NCBI GenBank assembly: GCA_937900725.1
Contig: CALCFP010000056.1
Coordinates: forward strand, 1 to 16,847
Source of the DNA: an uncultured Bacteroidota bacterium
GTDB taxonomy: Bacteria; Bacteroidota; Bacteroidia; Bacteroidales; SZUA-534
Length of the DNA stretch: 16,847 bases
Direction: 5' to 3'
Of this stretch, positions 8,101 through 15,192 are shown piece after piece. A program made the translations under genes and the position numbers. Below the pieces are notes generated by a model, which saw nothing but the letters and a program-made list of their open reading frames with translations, searched no databases and was not told the DNA's origin. Each line of letters opens with the position of its first letter. Position 1 is the stretch's first letter.

Positions 8101-11100
8101 GTCGTCATTTATATAGGTATGTACTTTGAGCCTATACCAATAAGAAACCTTATTCCCTGATTGGGAATTGTCAAGTAATGCAATGGTTCCTGTCTTGCCA
8201 GCTATGTCAGTGAAGTTGTTGTTGTCTGAACTTGACTGCCAAGAATATGTCTTGAGTGGGCTGCCTCCAGTGATTGTTTCTATATTCAATGTTACTGATT
8301 TCCCGTATGGGCGCTCTGCACCAACTGCCCATTTATCTGAAACTTGTTGTATGGATGCTGTCGGCCTTGTGTAGTCCCACCATAGGTCTATGCTGTTGGT
8401 GCTGATTGTTTTGTCGATTGAAACAACCTTGCACAGGTATTTTTCGTGAACGCCATTTTTGTCAGCTCCAATTGTCAATATGTTGTTTGTCTCTCCAGGC
8501 AAAATTTGCTCATTCCCATTGTCGAAATACCATTGGTAAGAGTAGTTGCCATTGCCGCCTTCTGCTGTGCACGTCAAGGTTGTTGCCTGATTGGCTGTCA
8601 AGTTGAATGCTGTCCCTGCCCCTTCTGTACCAGATATTGATGCCTGAAGTTCAGGCGCCCAAGTGATGGTGATGATGTCTGATGTGACGGATACATTGTT
8701 GCTTGTAACAGTTACCTTATATTGATAGGTGTATTGGTTTGTGTTGTTGTCCGTTGTGTTTTGCGTAGTGGCAAAATCAGTCCAGTCTATGCCGGTGTGT
8801 TTGTATTGCCATTGATAAGTGTAATTTCCATTGCCTCCGGTGGCTGTACAGTTTAAGGTGACAGATGATCCGTTTGATACTGTTGTCCCGTTTTTGTCGG
8901 ATGATGCAATGACGCTTAATACACCATACCAACTGATTGACGTTTGGTTGGATACTACTTCATAATTTGTGTTGTCTGTGCTGGTTACAACGCATTTATA
9001 ATAATAAGTTTGAGCGTTGTTGCCAGATGAAGCAGTCGTTATAGTTGCATTGTTGCTGTTGGCAATTAATGTTGAATTATTTGGTGTGAAGTCTTTTGTA
9101 GTGCTTCTATGCCATTTGTATGTGTATGAACTTGCGCCTGCGCCGCCACTTGGGCTAACCGATAGAGTGACATTTTCGCCATTGTTTTTGGTTACACCGC
9201 CGCCAGAAATGTTGCCAACGGAAAGAGCAGGATTCCATTTTACTGTTGTTTCGGAAGTGTATGCTGAAGAACCAGTATTCTTGCCCTTGATAAGGCATTT
9301 GTATTTTACTGATTTATTTGCATATCCATTACCCCCAACAATAAGTGATGTGGATGTGGCGCCAGAAATGGCAGAACCGTCGGCATACCATTGGAAAGTG
9401 TAATTGCTTGCACTGCCATTGCCTCCGTCTCCATTGAATCCGGATACTGTCAATGTGGTGGTTTGCCCAGAAGCCAATGTGCAACCACCCGAAACAGTTC
9501 CTGCCGTTACTGCCGAATACCAATATGCTGTGTATCCGCTTGATGTGACACTTGCTCCATTGCTGGTTACTTTGCAATAGAATGTTTTACTTGTTTCTGT
9601 TGAATATGATGCGGTATACGACTTTGCTGTCGCTCCAGATATTTTGTAGCTGTCGCTAGTTCCTCCTGCATACCATTGATAGGTATATGAGCCATTGCCA
9701 CCGGTAGGATTGGCTGTAAGGGTTACTGATGTGCCTATGGTGTTTTTGTCAGAACCGGAATTTGAAATAGTGGCAGATAGTGCGGGATTCCAAGATACTG
9801 TAAATGGAGAGGAATATACAGATGCGCCATTGCTTGTTACCTTTACTCTATAATACCATGTGCTATTTGAATTCGTTGGATGGTCATAGCGTGTGGTTGT
9901 AGGACTTGTTCCATCACTGGCATTCGTCCACGAACTTAAGTTGGAACTATACTGCCATTGATATGTATATGTGCCGTTTCCGCCACTTGCAGTGCATGAC
10001 ATACTAACACCTGTGCCATAAGGAACCGTCTTTCCACTTTGAGTACAGCTGGTGGTTACTGATAATGCTTTGTACCAAGTAACATAAGTTTGATTTGTTG
10101 TCAAAACATTAGAAGTGTTGTCAGAACTGTAAACCTTGCATTTGTAGTAATATGTCTGTGCATCTGTACTGCTCGATGTTGTCGTTATTGAAGCACTGTT
10201 GCTATTGGCAATTTTTGTCGATGAAGATGGCGTAAAGCCAGACGTAGTGCTTCTGTGCCATTCGTAAGTGTATGAACCAGCACCGGCGCCGCCACTTGGG
10301 CTAACCGATAGAGTGACATTGGTGCCATTGTTTTGGGTCACACCGCCACCAGAAATGTTTCCAACAGAAATAGTAGGATTCCATTTGATGCTGACAGTAT
10401 TTGAATTTTTCACAGTGCTTATAACACTGCCTTTCACCTGACAATAATATTGTAATGTTCCATTAGCATAGCCGGAACCTCCTACGTTGCAAGAAGAACC
10501 GCTACCAAGCCAAGTGTCGGAAGATTCGCCAGATACAGCTTTCCTATACCAATTGTATGAAGCAATGCCTCCGGCGCCACTGCAAGTGCCAATGCGCAAA
10601 GTGGTGCTTCCTCCAGCGGGCAACCTGCTTTTGTCTGCTGTGGCTGTGCCTCCAGACAATGGATTATACCAATATACGGTGTGACCATCTGTGACTGTAC
10701 TTGTACCGTCGTATGAAATTTTGCAGTAGTATGTCTTGCTGGTTTCTGAGCTGCTGGATGCAGTATATGTGTATGATGTGGCTCCAGATATTTTATTGCC
10801 TTCACTTGTGCCTCCTTCATACCATTGGTATTTAAATGATTCATATGACTCTATTCCTATAGATTCTGTTTTGATTGATAATGTTACCGAATTTCCTATG
10901 GTATTGTAGTCAGAACCTGCATTATCAATGGCACCCGACAATGTTTTTGGTAACCAAAAATTTAAGCCAGTATGACATGATTTTGAAACGTTATTGCTGG
11001 TAACTGTAACAATGTATGTCATCATTTGAATACGGCCATCTGTTCTATAATCTGAGCGTGTGATGGATGAACCGTCTCCAGGAATATCATATTGAAGAGT

Positions 11101-13020
11101 AGGTAAGTATATCGGAATATTAGTATATCGCCATTTATAAGTATAATTACCATTGCCACCAGTAGCAGTGCATGACAATGTAAGAGTTTCCCCATTTGTG
11201 AAAACACTTTTATTTGGTTTTTTATTTAATGTAACACTCAATTCTTTGTACCAACTAACTGCTGCTTGGTTTGACGTCACAGTATAACTGGTATTGCTAG
11301 AACTGTAAACCTTGCATTTGTAGTAATATGTCTGTGCCTCAGTACTGCTCGATGTTGTCGTTATTGAAGCGCTGTTGCTATTTGCAATTTTTGTCGATGA
11401 AGAAGGCGTAAAGCCAGATGTTGTGCTTCTGTGCCATTCGTAAGTGTAAGAACCTGCGCCGGCTCCGCCACTTGGGCTAACCGATAGAGTGACATTTTCG
11501 CCATTGTTTTTGGTTACACCGCCGCCAGAAATGTTGCCAACAGTTAATGCTGGATAGCACTTGACCTTTACAGTGTTGCTCGATACGATGTTGGTGTTAT
11601 ATGAATCGGAAACAGTGCATCGGTATTCTGTCTCGGTAGTGCTTGCTGTCACTGTTATGGAAGAAGAATTGCTTCCGCAGCTAGTCCAGCTGCCAGAGCT
11701 TGTCTTTGATTGCCAGCTATAGGTTTTGCTTGAATTTTTAAAGCTTCCCGATGTTGAACAGGATAAGACAGCCTTTTCTCCATAATTCAAAGTGGTTAAT
11801 GTGCTGCCTAAGGCTCCGCTTGCCTTTGAGCCGGATACGCTTGCAGTTAGTGGTATGTAAACTGTAAATTGCGGTGAGTTGGATGAGTTGAATTTGGCAT
11901 AATCTTGAGGTTTTTGGTTTAAGATGTTGTAGCAGTAGTTTTCTTTGTCTATACGGCGATAGTGAGTGCTGTATGCCGGTTTTGAAATGCTATAATCTTT
12001 TGTACTTACACCACAATTGCTATATCCTGTTGTTTTGTCTTCGTTTAGAGATGTTTGCCATGTGTATGTTACAATTCCCGAACTGTTGCTTGGAGCCTGA
12101 ACGGTTAAGGCAAGCTTGTCGTTGTCTCCTAGTTTGGAACCAGTCCAAAGGGTTCCTCCCCATGTATAGTTGTCTCCTGGCCATGAATTGCTTGATTTGA
12201 ATCCGTTGACATCTTTTACTGTGACAGCTACGGAATAGTCTTTGGTAGTACTATATGTAGTTGATCCAATTTTATAGCTGAAACTGACAGAAAGTTCCAA
12301 TGTTCCATTGCCAGAACCCTTGTTGCCGTCAATTGTTACCGAAGTGTATGTGCTGCCGGCTGTTCCGGTTGTACCTGAAGTCGCCTTTATGTTGCCAGAG
12401 AGAGTCCATTTATAAGTTGCTGAAACAAAGGTGCCAAACCGAGCTTTCCAAGATTTGACAGCATTATATGTCTCTTTCCCATCGCCACCATAATTGCAGA
12501 CAAATCCTTTGTTGGACGAATTGCCTTGAATATTAAAATTGTCAGCCAGGAAATGGTCCGCTGGTTCAATAATTGATTTGATGACAGTGCAATATGTGGA
12601 ATTGCTAATTTGAGCATTGTTGTAAATTCTAACTGCAATTATTATATAATGAGTTGGGTTGTATCCGCTATTTTTTATTTTTAATCCAGTATATTCACCA
12701 TTTGTATTAACAAGTTCTGTAGTTAAATGTGCGTAGCCGCTTTTATAGTCCCAATTGTTGGTGTTATCTCCATGCCAAGAAGAGAATTCAACATAATATC
12801 CATTATTTTTGGCTTTTTTTATGGATTCTTTCACCTCTTGGCTTAATTCAAGTGTGAAATTAGTTCCTGAATAATTAAATTTTTCCAATTCTTCATCAGG
12901 AAAAAGATGGGCACCGGATTGAATGTATGATACTGCTCCAAAAGAATTAATAGATAATCCTAACAACAAAATCAATAAATAAATGAGTTTGTTTGCAAGA
13001 AGATGCAATGTTTTTTTCAT
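4969..13020 (-). CDS. Giant secreted Ig-like repeat adhesin with PKD and T9SS type A sorting domain
   Basis: The product is 2,683 residues. A signal peptide (MKKTLHLLANKL, then LLILLLGL, cleavage near residue 28 at NSFG-AVSY) leads into an unrecognised N-terminal region (about 30-390). About 20 Ig-like domains of roughly 90-100 residues follow. Most carry a core GG-x-G-x-Y-x-Y-x-W motif and many a Cys pair (L-x-C-T-A...Y-x-C-x-V). Residues 494-1267 hold two full cycles of a four-domain super-repeat, and a third cycle starts at 1268. Most domain borders in the Ig array (about 490-1900) carry a conserved Trp (VSWYK, IKWNP, ITWAP, VIWHP). An Asp/Pro-rich linker (DDPDDTDDPN) sits near 2231. A PKD domain (WNFGDGS, about 2517-2597) precedes the sorting domain (2612-2683: YKVYPNPV, GIYILSV, KVVKY). 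The protein should pass the inner membrane by Sec and the outer membrane by T9SS and stay on the surface, probably as an adhesin. The ATG at 13020 has no SD. The two small genes downstream form one operon with it. Confidence 0.92.
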   Translation of the reverse strand: MKKTLHLLANKLIYLLILLLGLSINSFGAVSYIQSGAHLFPDEELEKFNYSGTNFTLELSQEVKESIKKAKNNGYYVEFSSWHGDNTNNWDYKSGYAHLTTELVNTNGEYTGLKIKNSGYNPTHYIIIAVRIYNNAQISNSTYCTVIKSIIEPADHFLADNFNIQGNSSNKGFVCNYGGDGKETYNAVKSWKARFGTFVSATYKWTLSGNIKATSGTTGTAGSTYTSVTIDGNKGSGNGTLELSVSFSYKIGSTTYSTTKDYSVAVTVKDVNGFKSSNSWPGDNYTWGGTLWTGSKLGDNDKLALTVQAPSNSSGIVTYTWQTSLNEDKTTGYSNCGVSTKDYSISKPAYSTHYRRIDKENYCYNILNQKPQDYAKFNSSNSPQFTVYIPLTASVSGSKASGALGSTLTTLNYGEKAVLSCSTSGSFKNSSKTYSWQSKTSSGSWTSCGSNSSSITVTASTTETEYRCTVSDSYNTNIVSSNTVKVKCYPALTVGNISGGGVTKNNGENVTLSVSPSGGAGAGSYTYEWHRSTTSGFTPSSSTKIANSNSASITTTSSSTEAQTYYYKCKVYSSSNTSYTVTSNQAAVSWYKELSVTLNKKPNKSVFTNGETLTLSCTATGGNGNYTYKWRYTNIPIYLPTLQYDIPGDGSSITRSDYRTDGRIQMMTYIVTVTSNNVSKSCHTGLNFWLPKTLSGAIDNAGSDYNTIGNSVTLSIKTESIGIESYESFKYQWYEGGTSEGNKISGATSYTYTASSSSETSKTYYCKISYDGTSTVTDGHTVYWYNPLSGGTATADKSRLPAGGSTTLRIGTCSGAGGIASYNWYRKAVSGESSDTWLGSGSSCNVGGSGYANGTLQYYCQVKGSVISTVKNSNTVSIKWNPTISVGNISGGGVTQNNGTNVTLSVSPSGGAGAGSYTYEWHRSTTSGFTPSSSTKIANSNSASITTTSSSTDAQTYYYKCKVYSSDNTSNVLTTNQTYVTWYKALSVTTSCTQSGKTVPYGTGVSMSCTASGGNGTYTYQWQYSSNLSSWTNASDGTSPTTTRYDHPTNSNSTWYYRVKVTSNGASVYSSPFTVSWNPALSATISNSGSDKNTIGTSVTLTANPTGGNGSYTYQWYAGGTSDSYKISGATAKSYTASYSTETSKTFYCKVTSNGASVTSSGYTAYWYSAVTAGTVSGGCTLASGQTTTLTVSGFNGDGGNGSASNYTFQWYADGSAISGATSTSLIVGGNGYANKSVKYKCLIKGKNTGSSAYTSETTVKWNPALSVGNISGGGVTKNNGENVTLSVSPSGGAGASSYTYKWHRSTTKDFTPNNSTLIANSNNATITTASSGNNAQTYYYKCVVTSTDNTNYEVVSNQTSISWYGVLSVIASSDKNGTTVSNGSSVTLNCTATGGNGNYTYQWQYKHTGIDWTDFATTQNTTDNNTNQYTYQYKVTVTSNNVSVTSDIITITWAPELQASISGTEGAGTAFNLTANQATTLTCTAEGGNGNYSYQWYFDNGNEQILPGETNNILTIGADKNGVHEKYLCKVVSIDKTISTNSIDLWWDYTRPTASIQQVSDKWAVGAERPYGKSVTLNIETITGGSPLKTYSWQSSSDNNNFTDIAGKTGTIALLDNSQSGNKVSYWYRLKVHTYINDDNGTNGYDVYSNAINVIWQPKITARIESTRPKVDETATLTCTAEGGAGEGSYKYQWLANGILDINEIPDATSNTFVTEAYSDTTITYYCRIVSNQDTLFSTGQVIVWHPGLYAIISGGNVTVSSGDAVELRANVSGGTNYSYVWHEDGNAIGQTTETITLTHVNASATDNEVHTYKVMVSADDAEEPFTSEEVSIAWLPELIPGVVSNNGPQILTPGEEIEIGGSEAQGGNGVYTYRWEKCDENDNGIFVVIDGANTPMINVSPTINTKYRRYDISGTQEKLAFEVNVVLPLLPGKLLTNDTTICFGSKFADLINAEDPIGGGKCSYQWKYFTDSTFGELINVDSVASDGKYLQGYELTQTTWFVRYCYYTNIPEVARYSDTVKVTVLPQLTLNIPCDQILCPNNQLGTLKVEAQGGKGNYSYKWFANYVDFDNIVLSTTDSLIDSHFGSSTKTEGTTIYTVEVYDKCTDVMSGYATGNFSVTQRKALVKGSISFDEATIINQASINIGDTGTSTLYSNTLYNTSDHYTYSWYYKTEDNDAWVQINSADSNKYIVDHDAYTMNTYFRYRITDNFCQSTIYGDSLLLTVINSDDPDDTDDPNKPNGPILNNGTGMSICYNTVPGDISINNIGNETYTAFSWFAKAIDETSFRQLENESGTTLTFDSDQTLKVSTYFKARLYLPNGKYIDTDPILITILDKILPGEIAIGKNHLEEDTIKYGNTPSMIVSVTDAIYDSAFQYQWYKKTESQKNFEAIAGATGKDYQPEAITETTMFYRSAVNYCTEDSSNIVKIVVEETDFKINNLKNRYCYGEDVSVSVDDTTGTTFKWTAADGKLLATSKNLEINNLTQNTTVLLSSYDNNMNKTGVKTINLTIVELNPAFTCSKLSIEAGDVVHFDNESNEYETCTWNFGDGSDGSNNANPWHYYNEQGTFDVTLTIISEEGCTETLKKEKFITAEGWLGGGVDIDGEIAANYKVYPNPVKDKLTVEMQQSGKVTLYDETNKVLFVSNEDETVEIDMTPYPQGIYILSVENDGNINRTKVVKY
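8929..9219 (-). repeat. Ig module 'a', copy 3
   Basis: These 97 codons start at residue 1268. The N-terminal half is nearly identical to copy 1 (VGNISGGGVTKNNGENV). The C-terminal half is diverged (KDFTPNNSTLI, CVVTSTDNTN), so conservation is uneven along the module. Confidence 0.9.
9220..10365 (-). repeat. Four-domain super-repeat, cycle 2 (a-b-c-d)
   Basis: This is 382 codons with the same order: a (VGNISGGGVTQNNGTNV), b (VSMSCTASGGNGTYTYQW), c (SATISNSGSDKNTIGTSV), d (VTAGTVSGGCTLASGQ to VKWNPAL). Shared landmarks with cycle 1 are GSD-x-NTIG-x-SVTL in c and the G-YAN run in d (GGSGYANG and GGNGYANK). A third cycle begins at 9219, but after its a and b domains the c-like domain is much less similar. 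Confidence 0.8.
10075..10365 (-). repeat. Ig module 'a', copy 2
   Basis: These 97 codons start at residue 886. The product is nearly identical to copy 1 up to SASITTTSSST and AQTYYYKCKVYSS, then diverges (NVLTTNQTYV). A 32-base tract at 10289-10320 is identical in all three copies. Confidence 0.9.
10366..11541 (-). repeat. Four-domain super-repeat, cycle 1 (a-b-c-d)
   Basis: This is 392 codons. Domain order: a (VGNISGGG), b (LTLSCTATGGNGNYTY), c (SGAIDNAGSDYNTIGNSV), d (LSGGTATADKSRL to IKWNPTI). Domain b carries an insertion (TNIPIYLPTLQYDIPGDG) that is absent from cycle 2. Confidence 0.8.
11251..11541 (-). repeat. Ig module 'a', copy 1
   Basis: These 97 codons (residues 494-590) run from VGNISGGGVT to the border Trp. 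The copy shares an identical 77-base tract with copy 3 (11465-11541 versus 9143-9219) and an identical 39-base tract with copy 2 (11299-11337 versus 10123-10161). Confidence 0.9.
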
Positions 13021-13302
13021 ATCTGTAAGTATTAAATTGTAACAAAAATTCCCCCCAAAGTACCCTAAACACCACTTCCGCGAGTGGTTTATGGAAGAAA
13101 CTCTTAATTCAAAGAGTTTTTGTGTCAGTATTATGCAAGTATAGCGATTTTAAAGGAAAATATATTGTATGTGGTTGAAAAAGATACCTGTTAAGTTTTT
13201 TTCTTATGGAGAGCAATGCACATATATTGTCCGTGCCCTTAAAAAAAAGATTCAGCATTCAACCCGAAATAGTGTAATTTTACGCACATCAATAAACGTT
13301 GG
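13021..13302 (-). other. Divergent intergenic region with leader hairpins
   Basis: This 282-base AT-rich region separates the giant operon (-) from the radical SAM gene (+). It holds two inverted repeats in the leader of the giant gene: 13071-13076 with 13083-13088 (6 bp, loop TCCGCG) and 13096-13105 with 13112-13121 (about 10 bp with one G-T pair, loop AATTCA). I saw no exact match to the Bacteroidetes -7 element TAnnTTTG on either strand, only imperfect ones such as TAATTTTA at 13275 (+), so I call no promoter. No tRNA or B12 riboswitch was seen. Confidence 0.5.
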
Positions 13303-15144
13303 ATGAACATTCTTCTCATAACACCGCCACTTACGCAACTCAACACCCCGTATCCTGCCACCACGGTGCTCAAGGGGTATCTTGAGAGCAGGGGAAACAC
13401 TGTCTGCCAGGCCGATTTAGGTATCGAACTGATAAACAGGATCTACACCAGCGAATATCTGTCAGAATTGTTTGCCCGTACCGCCGATATCAAGAAAAGC
13501 AAGGGTGCGCGTGCCGTTTTCGAGCAACAGTCAAGATATGTGTCAGCCGTAGAGCCAGCAATCCGTTTCCTGCAAGGCAAGGAGCACACGCTCGCCACTC
13601 GCATTGCAAACCGCACATTCTTGCCCGAAGGTCACAGGTTCAGGAATATGATTGACGCCGAATGGGCTTTCGGCGTGTCGGGTACTGAGGACAAGGCCCG
13701 CTACTTCGCAACGCTCTTTGTCGAGGACATTGCCGACTATATCCGTGAGACCGACAACCCTTATTTCGACCTTACAAAATATGCGGAGAGCATATCGGCG
13801 TATGCCAGAACATTCGACCAACTCGACGATGCCTTGCAAAAAGAGCCGTCGTTCACCGATAGCGTGATGCTCGACCTTCTTGATGCCAAGATAGCCGATT
13901 GCAACCCGTCGCTCATCGGTTTCTCGGTGCCGTTTCCAGGATGCCTGTACTCTGCCTTGCGTTGCGCAAAGCACGTCAAGGAGCGTTTGGGCGCTATAAA
14001 GGTGGTGCTCGGTGGTGGATTCCCAAATACCGAGTTGCGCAATATTTCCGACACACGTATCTTTAAATATATTGATTACCTGACTCTTGACGATGGCGAG
14101 ATTCCGCTTGAGCGCATTGCCTGTTTTTTGGAGGGAAAGATTGATGCCAGCAGGCTCGTGCGCACATTCCTTATGGATGGCGACAAGTTGTCATACAGCG
14201 GAAACGATGATGAGAATGTGCCTTTCAGTCAGTCGGGGACACCGTCGTTTGAGGGGCTGAAGATGGACCTTTACCTGTCGTTGGTGGAGACTGCCAATCC
14301 GATGCACAAACTTTGGACGTACGGCCGTTGGAACAAGATGGTGATGGCACACGGGTGCTATTGGGCAAAATGCGCTTTCTGCGATACGTCGCTCGACTAC
14401 ATCTGCCGCTACGATGCGCCTTCGGCCACCACTGTGGTTGACCGAATGGAGTCGATAATGGCTGAAACGGGCGAGTCGGGCTTTCACTTCGTTGACGAGG
14501 CAATGCCGCCGAAACTTATCCGTGAGACAAGTCTTGAGATTATAAAGCGCAAACTGTCAGTAAGTTATTGGGGAAACATACGGTTTGAGAAGGCATATAC
14601 GCCTGAATTGTGTTACCTGATGGCACAATCGGGCTGTGTGGCAGTGTCAGGCGGGCTCGAGGTGGCTTCCGACAGGCTTCTGAAGTTGATGGACAAGGGC
14701 GTGACAATCCAGCAGGTGGCTGATTCCGCCCGAAACCTTACCAATGCGGGCATTATGGTGCATGCCTACCTTATGTATGGCTTCCCTACGGAGACTTTGC
14801 AGGAAACTATCAACGCACTCGAGGTGGTAAGGCAGATGTTTGCAAACGGGCTTATCCAGTCGGCTTTTTGGCATCGCTTTGCAATGACACAGCACAGCAA
14901 CGCAGGCCATAATCCCGAACACTACGGTGTCCGCAGGGTGAGCACGGCGCTCAATCCGTTTGCCAACAACGAGGTCGATTTCGAGGAAAATATCGACTAC
15001 GACAGCGATGCGTTGGGCCGTGGCCTTGAACTTGCCACCTACAACTATATGCACGGCATAGGGCTTGATATGCCTTTGTACAAATGGTTCGACATTAAGG
15101 TCCCGCGCCCGATGAAATTCAACATCCTGCAAAACGGGAGGTGA
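13303..15144 (+). CDS. B12-binding-type radical SAM protein with CX4CX2C cluster motif
   Basis: The product is 613 residues. The N-terminal third resembles a cobalamin-binding Rossmann domain of B12-dependent radical SAM enzymes: MNILLITPPL, then TVLKGYLESRG, then NPSLIGFSVPFPG and IKVVLGGGFPN. A classical DxHxxG cobalamin motif is not evident, as in many of this class. The radical SAM core starts at C352-YWAK-C357-AF-C360, a [4Fe-4S] motif with four residues between the first two Cys instead of three. FHFVDEAMPP, GGLEVASDRLL and MYGFPTET follow, as expected for the core strands. The substrate is unknown; related enzymes methylate or rearrange unactivated carbons. The ATG at 13303 has no SD. 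It stands alone, divergent from the giant operon, and appears less AT-rich by eye than the surface genes. Confidence 0.88.
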   Translation: MNILLITPPLTQLNTPYPATTVLKGYLESRGNTVCQADLGIELINRIYTSEYLSELFARTADIKKSKGARAVFEQQSRYVSAVEPAIRFLQGKEHTLATRIANRTFLPEGHRFRNMIDAEWAFGVSGTEDKARYFATLFVEDIADYIRETDNPYFDLTKYAESISAYARTFDQLDDALQKEPSFTDSVMLDLLDAKIADCNPSLIGFSVPFPGCLYSALRCAKHVKERLGAIKVVLGGGFPNTELRNISDTRIFKYIDYLTLDDGEIPLERIACFLEGKIDASRLVRTFLMDGDKLSYSGNDDENVPFSQSGTPSFEGLKMDLYLSLVETANPMHKLWTYGRWNKMVMAHGCYWAKCAFCDTSLDYICRYDAPSATTVVDRMESIMAETGESGFHFVDEAMPPKLIRETSLEIIKRKLSVSYWGNIRFEKAYTPELCYLMAQSGCVAVSGGLEVASDRLLKLMDKGVTIQQVADSARNLTNAGIMVHAYLMYGFPTETLQETINALEVVRQMFANGLIQSAFWHRFAMTQHSNAGHNPEHYGVRRVSTALNPFANNEVDFEENIDYDSDALGRGLELATYNYMHGIGLDMPLYKWFDIKVPRPMKFNILQNGR

Positions 15145-15192
15145 TTTTTTTGCATTTTCATCTCTTGTCCCGATAGTATCGAGACTTGATTC
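15145..15192. other. Short convergent intergenic region with palindrome
   Basis: Forty-eight bases separate the convergent radical SAM and epimerase genes. A run of seven T follows the radical SAM stop directly. The palindrome CGATA-G-TATCG lies at 15171-15181, flanked by GTC and GAC (15167-15169, 15183-15185). The loop is too tight for a convincing terminator. Confidence 0.4.

Noticed and set aside
9017..9403. A 128-codon + strand open frame opposite the giant gene
   Set aside because: It lies wholly antisense to the repeat region, where codon bias of the real gene keeps other frames open. It has no recognisable domain. The same applies to the other open frames inside 4969-13020.
8929..11541. 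Regular repeats resembling a CRISPR or satellite array
   Set aside because: The period is over 1.1 kb, the repeats are in frame and encode Ig domains, and there are no short direct repeats with unique spacers.
3681..13020. Conjugative transposon or integrated element
   Set aside because: Apart from the TraO/TraQ-like pair there is no integrase, relaxase, other tra gene, tRNA or attachment-site repeat in the window.
13241..13248. Run of eight A as a phase-variation tract
   Set aside because: It is intergenic, short and in AT-rich sequence, and no promoter spacing depends on it visibly. The C run at 13051-13056 is shorter still.
13143..13302. Cobalamin riboswitch upstream of the B12-type radical SAM gene
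   Set aside because: No B12-box-like sequence or suitable set of stems was seen in the short upstream region.
13543..13974. Minus-strand open frames opposite the radical SAM and epimerase genes
   Set aside because: They are shadows of strongly recognised genes with clear catalytic motifs, and their translations look like nothing known.
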